The position numbers and the translations under genes are program-made. This document shows positions 57,198-64,000 of a stretch of 64,000 nt of DNA, one piece after another. Origin of the DNA: CAWGYT01 sp963826795 (GTDB lineage Bacteria; Planctomycetota; Planctomycetia; Pirellulales; Pirellulaceae); NCBI GenBank assembly GCA_963826795.1, contig CAWGYT010000010.1, positions 1 through 64,000 of the forward strand, read 5' to 3'. The notes beneath the pieces were generated by a model. That model was not told the origin of the DNA, searched no databases, and saw only the letters and a list, made by a program, of their open reading frames with translations. The first letter of the stretch is position 1; each line of letters opens with the position of its first letter.

Positions 57198-59447
57198 TCA
57201 ATCGATAAACAGGAACTCCGGAGTATTCAAGACGGCCCAGATCAAATCTTCCACGGCCCGCCGACGCGGGTCGCTCGCGGAGAGCACCGCCAACGCCTTG
57301 GCTGCCTCGTCGCTCGTCGGATATCGGCAGTAGGCCCGCAGAAAAATCTCCTCCACAATCGCCTCGTTTGTCATCTCGCTGCTGGCCAGTTTCGCCGGCA
57401 GCGCAGAATCGAGCGACAGCTTGTGGTTCAGATCCGGTGAGTTCATCAAGTGCAAGACCTGGGGAGTGGTCGAGTCCGAGGTCCGCTCGCAAGGTGGATC
57501 CTGATTTGGGTCCGGCCGACCAAAGGTATCCAAAAAAAGCGAGTCGGCTCGATGCGTCCAGAGTTGCGTGGCGCGGGAACCCGGAGGCATTGCTGCAAAC
57601 TCTTCCTCCTCACCCAAGACGTCATGCACCGCGTCGAAGAGCACCTCGGCGCGGAGCCGCTGGCGATAGTAGCGCGAAAAGTTTCTCAGGTCCGAAACGT
57701 TCCGCTCGCCCGGCACCGAACTCAAACCGAACACGTGGGAATTCATCACCGTGCGGATCAGGTGCTTGATGTCGTAGCCATGATCGCGAAACTCGTCGGC
57801 CAGGTATTCAAGCAGGGGTTCGTTGGAGGCCGGATTCGTGGCCCGAAGATCGTCCACCGGCTCGACGATTCCCTGCCCCATGATCTCGGCCCACACGCGG
57901 TTGGCCATCACCTTGGCAAAATACGGATTGGCGGGGTCCGTCATCCAGTCGACCAACGCTTCACGCGGATCGTCATCGGGACCGAACGCAAGGTCCGAGC
58001 CCGTGAGCGTCTTCGGCGCCACGCTCGCGCCGGTCCGACCATGTGCCAGTTGGCCACCTTGCGCCGCAAAGATCAGTTCCTCGCCACCCGAGATGGGAGG
58101 CGACAATCCGCCGTGATGCCCCACGCGCGAAAAGAACGCCGCGAATCCGTAGAAGTCATCCTGACTCCAAACCTCGAACGGGTGATGATGGCACTTGGCG
58201 CACTCCAGGCGAACGCCCAGGAACAGTTGGCTTACCGACGCGCCAATCTCGACGACGTCCGGGCGGTCTCGAAAGACAACCGTCGCGCCGTTTTGCCAGG
58301 TGCTGCCGCGGGCCGTGAGCAGCTCCCGCACGAACTGGTCGTACGGGCGATTCTCGCGAAACGCGTCCCGTAGCCAGGAATCGAGCATCCACACGGCTTT
58401 CATTCCCACACGATAGGGATTCGGACGCAGCAGGTCCGCCCACTTATTCGCCCAGAAATCAACGTACTCGGGCCGTTCCAGCAGGTAATCCACCAACCGT
58501 TGCCGCTTGTCGGTACTTGAATCAGCCAGAAAGCGGCGAGTCTCGTCCGGGCGTGGGCAATCGGCCGATCGCGCAGGAAAGCGCGACGGTGGAACGTGGC
58601 GTCGCTCGCCGGCTGGGAGGGCAACATTCCGAGCAACTGCAACTTGTCCCAGACCAACTCATCAAGCTTGTGGTCCCGCGGCAAACGGGCATAGATCTCG
58701 TTGGGAACCGTGCCCGGAAGCGGAATCGTGACTCCACACACCGCAATCTGATTCATGTAGCGAATCATGATCGCCGCTTCGCCCGGTACGGGACCGGCCA
58801 GCACGACGCCCTCGGGACTGACCGCCGCAATCGTCTTGTCATTCGATTGGAAGGCGCTCGCATCGGTGACATCTCGCAGGCTGCCATCGGTGTATTCCGC
58901 GATCACGCGGATCGAAAACGCTTCCTGCGGCGCGAGACTGCGGTTGGCCGGCTCGACCCGCACGCCCGCCAAGCGAGGAGCATCGGCGGGCGTGCGTGGC
59001 GACCCGGCTTGAATCCATTCCGCCAGCAACTGATAGGCGGGGCTCGCCACATCGAATCGAACACCGCCTCCGTGCGGAAGCTGCCCCGTCGCCTTGCGCA
59101 GCAAAAGGCTGGCCTCCGGCGCCGCCGGCAGCACACGTCGCCCGCGCCCCTCGCGAGTCAGCGCGTCGAAATCGACCTCCGGGTCGAAACCTAACAGGGA
59201 CAGCGCAAACCCGTTTTGCCCTCGCGACTTGCCATGGCAGGGGCCCGAGTTGCAGCCGAAGCGGGTCAGCAGCGGCTGAATGTCATTCTCAAACGTCACC
59301 TCAGCCTGAGCCTGCGCCCGTCGGCCCGTCGGCCGCCAGCGCCACGGACACGGCCGCTTCCACGGCCCACAGTAACCCGGCAATCGACCCCAGCCGCACC
59401 ATCGTGAGCGACACCGGGCGCAATATCACTGCGGCTCGATTAAGCAT
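57198..59447 (-). pseudogene. DUF1549/DUF1553 protein (operon 2), about three frameshifts
   Basis: About 750 codons. ATG 59447 gives a signal peptide ('MVRLGSIAGLLWAVEAAV' region) in one frame. After a shift near 59310 the mature protein follows: the cytochrome-like 'CNSGPCH' motif, an Ig-like segment, and the start of DUF1549 ('LDELVWDKLQLLGMLPSQPA'). Two more one-base shifts between 58545 and 58580 separate this from the rest: 'CAKCHHHPFEVWSQDDFY', then DUF1553 ('ANPYFAKVMANRVWAEIMGQ', 'DEFRDHGYDIKHLIRTVMNS'). All family landmarks are present once the frames are joined, so loss of function by sequence error is likely rather than decay. Confidence 0.82.
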
Positions 59448-59614
59448 GCGATCAGCACCTCATACGAGGCAAAACGGCGGGGCAGGCGACATCAGGCGGG
59501 CAAATTCAAGGGAGGGCAATCCAAGGGAGGCCAGGTCTTCGGGAGGGCGAGGCTACTGCCGAGCCGCCATCATCCCCCCCGGCTAATCTGTTATGGCAGA
59601 AGCCACCGAGAAAA

Positions 59615-62600
59615 TCAACTCGCCGCCCGTCGCCGCCCTCGTCCCCGGCCTCGTCCGCCGGCTGCCCGAATGAAGGGAGCAAGTCGAAATTCGCATCCCC
59701 AAAAATCGAATCGACGGTTGCATCGAGCGTTCCCCATCGACGAGCGTTCTGGTGACGCGACTTGGCGTCGAGACCGTCCCGCGCCGAGCGTCGCGTCGGC
59801 GTCACCGGGAGAACCGCGCCAGGGATGACGGGCTCGGAAATGGACGATCGCCGCCGCCGCGTCGCTGGCCAGCTGCTGGGCCGGTACTGAAGTGACATAC
59901 CCGCCTGCCTGAAACGCCAACACGAGATCCGAGCTACCGAAATCGCCATCGCAGTCCCAATCCCCTTCGGACCAGGACGAGTTTCCGGCAACCAAATCCT
60001 CATACTCTCCCGCCTGAAAACTCTGAACCAGATCGCCCGAATCGAACACACCGTCCAGGTTGGCGTCTCCGAACTGAGTTCCCAGGATCGACTGCACGAG
60101 TCGCGCAAGGTCCGTTTGGTCCGACGCCCCATCGCCGGTGAGATCGAAACTCGGATCCCCCGACTGAATCGCCGCGCACAACTGTTCGACGTCGACGAGA
60201 TCGACCTGCCCATCCTGGTTGAAGTCTCCGGTCACACGACTGGAGATTTCCAGCACGTCGATCACTTCCCCTGCCGAACTGAGTAAGGAGACCGTCCCCG
60301 TCGAACCAGCCAGCGTCCCGCGATAGTCGCCTTGTACGAGAAGTCCCATGCCGCCGGTGGGAGCGGCTGGCCGCTGGCGGAATGCCGACGCGTTCGGGGA
60401 TACAAAAATCCTTCCACTCGCGGGTACAACGGTCCCTGGCTGAAACCGGTACTCGACATCACCGACCAACCGCCAATCCGAGAGATCAACCGCCGTGTCG
60501 CTCGGATTGGTCAGCTCAAGAAACGACTCATCCGGCCGGCCGCTGGCGGAGAGATCCTCGAAAGCACCGAACGTCACCGAGGGACGGTCGATCTGGCGAT
60601 GGGGAATGCCGGCAGCGCTGTCGTCGCCGAAGACACCGGTCACGAGCTCAGGAGAGATCAACATATCCGAATTCGTCGGATTGATGTTCATGGCCTGGAT
60701 GGCCAACAGATTGTCACCCGGACGCAAAGCCTCGAGATAGTCGGAAATCACGATGTTCTCGAATACGACGGCCTGCGTGTCCAGGTGCCCTTTCGCGCGG
60801 GTGTCAAACGAAGGTTCGCCTTCGACATTCCGCCGGGCAACTTCCACCCCGTTCAAATAAGCCACAAAGCCGTCGTCATACTTCATCCGCAGTGTCAGCT
60901 CCTGAATTGCGGCGAGATCCTCAACGACAAAGGGAATCCGCAGCAAAATCGACGTGCAGGCCGCGCACGCATCGGAGGGATTGACCTCGGTTCGGATCAG
61001 CCCCTGAAAAGCTTCCGGCTCGCGCTCAAATCCAAGTCCCGCGGCGCCCATCGTCCATTGACCGACGTTGGCAGGCGGTGCAAGATCGGTCCACGTTGGT
61101 CCCAATGAATTGTCCGTCGGCACAAAGTACTGGACCGAGTCGACGAACTCAGGCACAAGCGTCTCGATCTGATCGTAATTCGTGCGCCGGTCGATGCTCT
61201 GCGTAACGTAGAGGTTTTCGCGATGCGGAGGAAAAAAGCTCTTCAGCGTCAATACTTCGGCGGCCACTTCGGGTCCCAGCAGGTCGGCGGCGGACGCGGC
61301 CAATTGATCGATGCGAGTTTCGTAGCGAAGCGAGTCACTTGCCGGATCGGATGGCTGAAGCAGGTCGTCCATGACGCTTCGCAAGCGGCGAAGATACATT
61401 TCACGCGTGGTCGGATCTTCAAAGATTGCTCGATAGAGCTGATTACCGCCCTGTCCCAGGTAAGGGTGCGTCATGAACAGGCGATTCGTCACGGCCTCGG
61501 TGGGCTCGCCGAAGCTGCGATCCTTGTCCCAGGGAAAAATCGACCACTCTCCGTTGCCGGTCGTGTCACGATACAGATAGAAGTTCTTGGCGGTATCATC
61601 CGCCTCGGCGATTACCGTCCGGACCGCCAAGTAATTGATGATTTGCGGCAGGTTCAAGTTATCAAAAACAAACGCCCGCCGGTCTTCGGGCGTGGGCAGA
61701 TTCAGGGCGTCGATCAATTGCTGAAGATCGGATAAATCCTCAAACTGTCGTGTCTTCTTTTCGACTCCGGTCAGCAAATCCCCCAGAGCAGGGCCCGAGC
61801 TCACGTTGTTTTCGCGCTGAACAAATTTATAAAGTGCCCCTGCAGGATCCAGACCGTGACGCTCGAGAAAGCCCTCGTCGACTTGCTCAATGAAGATTCC
61901 CACCCGATCAAAGCGGCCGTTGACTCGCATTTGCATCAGGAACGAATCCGACGCGGCCGCACCGGCCCACGCGTACGATTCGAAGGCGAGCGTCTGGCGC
62001 AGGAACGAGCCATCGTCTCCTTGCGCGTTGAGATTGATCTCGGGCACACGACCCAACGTCGGGTTCACGTAAAACGGCTGGGAGTCATTGAATTCAAACT
62101 TCTGAGAGTCGGCGTTGGTGAAGGCGCCGCGCTGCCGGGCGAGAACGTTGTCGTAGAATTGGCCATCAAAATAGACCGATGCCCGCGCCCCTGAGGGGCT
62201 GTGAGCCCCCGCCAGGTTACTTGTGAACCAGGAGAAGAGGGGCAGCTGGCCGACTGCTGACGGGTCTTCAATCACCGTTCCCGCGTATTCGGGGGATTGA
62301 TCGTCTCCGGTCGTATCCAAGATCCGCGGCCAGCGAGTCGCGCTGCCCGCGTCATCCCGCGCCAGGACCGAGTACCTGAGCATCTCGCCCGGTGCGGCCG
62401 CTCCCGCGGGAATCGTCGCGGTGTAAATGCGATCTCCCGCCAGGACGTCCGCCCCCAAGCCGTCGTCGAACATCTCGATCGCGACCTCATCTCGATACAT
62501 CACGCGGTAGGTCGCCGAAACGCTCGCCACCGCGCCCAGCCTCGGAAGCACCTCGGCCGTCACGATCAGATCGTCGACCGACGACACGACGCGTGGGCTG

Positions 62601-63190
62601 TGGTCGACCGCGTCGATTTGAGGGCCAAGCGAGTGGGTTGGCGGATTGGCCGCTCCTGGCGTCGGCTGGTCGAAATAGCCAAACTCCTGGCTCAATGGAT
62701 CGCCGAATTCATCCATCGGGATCCCGTACGAGACATCCGTCAACTGTTCGGGAAACGTCGCAAGTTGCGTGGCCAGTGACGTGCCATCAGGCCGAACCAA
62801 CGCCAGGAACTCGCCATCCTTCGAGATCTTGAAATTCGTATGCAAGGCCCCCGTGTCATCGACAACATCGCGGCCGGACGCGAACACCACGAGAAACTGC
62901 CCCGCCTCGATCGTGACACTTGGAAACGACCACTTCGTCAAGTTCCGCGAATCGTCCGTGAGATGCCAGCCCTGCAGGTCGACGGCGGCACCGCTTGAGT
63001 TGTGGATCTCGATCCAATCGGAGGACTCTCCGAAACCGTCATCCAGCGTTCCACGATTGCTGGCCATGAACTCGGTGATCGCGACGTCCGCAGCCAGCAA
63101 CTCGCGCCGCTCAAGCCGCTCGAGACGGAGTCGCCACGAATCGGACGACGAGCTCACATGCGAAACGAACCCTCTACGTGCCCATAGCAT
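59615..63190 (-). CDS. Secreted CotH-kinase/lamin-tail protein with dockerin-like modules
   Basis: 1,191 residues. N-terminal 'LRLERLERRELLAADV' is the LExRxLLxA motif. A lamin-tail domain follows (~35-140: 'SSDWIEIHNSSGAAVDLQGW'), then a CotH-type protein-kinase-like domain (~320-600: 'GALYKFVQRENN', 'NYLAVRTVIAEADDTAKNFY', 'WSIFPWDKDRSFGEP'), a jelly-roll region, a second lamin-tail domain (~900-1000) and a dockerin pair ('DFNQDGQVDLVDVEQL') plus the double EF-hand-like module (~60075-59900). The last ~80 residues look out of frame; an alternative frame gives 'LDATVDSIFGD', so a shift near 59850 is possible. CotH kinases phosphorylate surface proteins. Confidence 0.88.
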   Translation of the reverse strand: MLWARRGFVSHVSSSSDSWRLRLERLERRELLAADVAITEFMASNRGTLDDGFGESSDWIEIHNSSGAAVDLQGWHLTDDSRNLTKWSFPSVTIEAGQFLVVFASGRDVVDDTGALHTNFKISKDGEFLALVRPDGTSLATQLATFPEQLTDVSYGIPMDEFGDPLSQEFGYFDQPTPGAANPPTHSLGPQIDAVDHSPRVVSSVDDLIVTAEVLPRLGAVASVSATYRVMYRDEVAIEMFDDGLGADVLAGDRIYTATIPAGAAAPGEMLRYSVLARDDAGSATRWPRILDTTGDDQSPEYAGTVIEDPSAVGQLPLFSWFTSNLAGAHSPSGARASVYFDGQFYDNVLARQRGAFTNADSQKFEFNDSQPFYVNPTLGRVPEINLNAQGDDGSFLRQTLAFESYAWAGAAASDSFLMQMRVNGRFDRVGIFIEQVDEGFLERHGLDPAGALYKFVQRENNVSSGPALGDLLTGVEKKTRQFEDLSDLQQLIDALNLPTPEDRRAFVFDNLNLPQIINYLAVRTVIAEADDTAKNFYLYRDTTGNGEWSIFPWDKDRSFGEPTEAVTNRLFMTHPYLGQGGNQLYRAIFEDPTTREMYLRRLRSVMDDLLQPSDPASDSLRYETRIDQLAASAADLLGPEVAAEVLTLKSFFPPHRENLYVTQSIDRRTNYDQIETLVPEFVDSVQYFVPTDNSLGPTWTDLAPPANVGQWTMGAAGLGFEREPEAFQGLIRTEVNPSDACAACTSILLRIPFVVEDLAAIQELTLRMKYDDGFVAYLNGVEVARRNVEGEPSFDTRAKGHLDTQAVVFENIVISDYLEALRPGDNLLAIQAMNINPTNSDMLISPELVTGVFGDDSAAGIPHRQIDRPSVTFGAFEDLSASGRPDESFLELTNPSDTAVDLSDWRLVGDVEYRFQPGTVVPASGRIFVSPNASAFRQRPAAPTGGMGLLVQGDYRGTLAGSTGTVSLLSSAGEVIDVLEISSRVTGDFNQDGQVDLVDVEQLCAAIQSGDPSFDLTGDGASDQTDLARLVQSILGTQFGDANLDGVFDSGDLVQSFQAGEYEDLVAGNSSWSEGDWDCDGDFGSSDLVLAFQAGGYVTSVPAQQLASDAAAAIVHFRARHPWRGSPGDADATLGAGRSRRQVASPERSSMGNARCNRRFDFWGCEFRLAPFIRAAGGRGRGRGRRRAAS

Positions 63191-63244
63191 GAGGTGGCCT
63201 TCGTGGGCAAAAACGGAAGCGAGTCGCCAGACGTCGGGATCGGA

Positions 63245-64000
63245 TCAGCGTCGGCGGCGGATCAGCAGCAGTCCACCCAGCAGCACGGGTGAAAGGGAGA
63301 TCGGTTCCGGGACGCTGCTGACAGCTGCCAACGGACCCAGCTCGAATCCTCCATCCTGAAATGCGGCCACGAGATCCGAGGAATCAAAACGAAGGTCGCC
63401 GGTCCAATCGCCCTCCGTCCAAACCGCGTCGAGTTCCTGTTCGAACTTGCCCGGCTGAAACACTTCCACAAGATCCGACGAAGTGAACTCGCCATCCAGG
63501 GTCGCATCGCCAATCCAGGTCTTTTTCAGATCCTTGGCCCAAAAGACGACATCGTCGCCATTGACCAGGTCATCGCCGGTCACGTCGTATTGCAGCTTGT
63601 TCATTCCGCTGGCCGATTCGGCGACCAGCGCATTGATGTCGGCGGCATCCAGAACGCCGTTGCCATCGAAATCTCCGGCAAGCACCACGGCGCCGGACGT
63701 CGTCACCAGAATGTTATCGAAAAACCCCGCAACGTTATCCCCGTTTTCAACGGCAAGTTGGCGCAACGCGATGGTCACGGACGGTCCCAAATCGGCGAGC
63801 GTGAAATCGGGGACCATCGCTTCCCAGGTCGGGACCTCGGGGTCATCCAAATCGTCAAAGGCCTTGATCGTGGTTCCATCCGCGGTAATCACAAGCACGA
63901 AGTCGCGCATCGCATCGCAGGCTGCATCGCAGTGAGGCCAGGGACCGCTTGAAAGGATGTTACCGAAACTGTCTTCGTAGCCATCGGCCCAGTCGTTCGT
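63245..64000 (-). CDS. PEP-CTERM protein, 5' end outside window
   Basis: The frame is open to the right edge, so only the last ~251 residues are seen. They contain the end of a jelly-roll or LamG-like domain ('VAGFFDNILVTTSG'), a dockerin pair ('GDFDGNGVLDAADINALVAE' and 'YDVTGDDLVNGDDVVFW'), the double EF-hand-like module ('FDSSDLVAAFQDGGFELG') and a PEP-CTERM sorting signal ('SVPEPISLSPVLLGGLLLI' then Arg residues). The first visible methionine (63910) is internal. This is the same C-terminal plan as the gene at 39339-40490, without its cohesin-like part. Confidence 0.85.
   Translation of the reverse strand, partial: TNDWADGYEDSFGNILSSGPWPHCDAACDAMRDFVLVITADGTTIKAFDDLDDPEVPTWEAMVPDFTLADLGPSVTIALRQLAVENGDNVAGFFDNILVTTSGAVVLAGDFDGNGVLDAADINALVAESASGMNKLQYDVTGDDLVNGDDVVFWAKDLKKTWIGDATLDGEFTSSDLVEVFQPGKFEQELDAVWTEGDWTGDLRFDSSDLVAAFQDGGFELGPLAAVSSVPEPISLSPVLLGGLLLIRRRR

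Overview
The window looks like a chromosomal segment of a planctomycete, probably of the Pirellulaceae type. The evidence is two sets of DUF1549/DUF1553 cytochrome plus DUF1501 genes, an ECF sigma factor overlapping a Ser/Thr kinase-WD40 gene, PEP-CTERM proteins, very large secreted proteins whose N-terminus carries an LExRxLLxA motif, dockerin-like calcium modules, a TIGR03067-type protein, a Gly/Met-rich surface protein and a CotH protein. No rRNA, tRNA or CRISPR array was seen. All calls are from reading the sequence; no database search was possible.

Layout. 1-4 kb: the end of a WD40 protein, then an ECF sigma factor translationally coupled to a membrane protein. 4.1-8.2 kb: a RIT element (three overlapping tyrosine recombinase genes with 42-bp terminal inverted repeats), bordered on both sides by outward-facing C-terminal fragments of an IS66 transposase. 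8.6-21.5 kb: an accessory, repeat-rich zone with a 298-bp inverted repeat, a broken integrase-type transposase, a complete IS256-family element plus an inverted fragment of its end, a 131-bp MITE/REP-like pair, a truncated beta-helix gene, a ParE/antitoxin pair and several small hypothetical genes, some damaged. 21.5-40.5 kb: three paralogous giant secreted proteins (one on the minus strand, two on the plus strand). The third sits directly downstream of a sigma factor and kinase-WD40 gene and overlaps a PEP-CTERM gene, which suggests a regulated surface-protein operon. 40.5-49.1 kb: REP repeats, a PQQ-like beta-propeller, a SnoaL-like protein, a Gly/Met-rich protein, an NfeD-flotillin pair and a lactonase-fold protein. 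49.1-64 kb: two DUF1549/DUF1553-DUF1501 operons, a PPC-domain protein, a CotH/lamin-tail protein and a PEP-CTERM protein that runs off the right edge.

How the parts may work together. The strongest theme is a family of secreted proteins built from cadherin-like repeats, a cohesin-like domain, a conserved ~150-residue module, a dockerin-type pair and a terminal double EF-hand-like module. The terminal module recurs in seven genes or gene fragments here, so it may be a common assembly or anchoring tag. The sigma/anti-sigma-like kinase upstream of the third copy is a natural candidate regulator.

Caution. About twenty single-base frameshifts or in-frame stops split otherwise well conserved genes across the window. 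Some may be real decay in the accessory zone, but their number and spread, including in housekeeping-like genes, also fit residual indel errors in the assembly. I annotate each affected locus as one interrupted gene.
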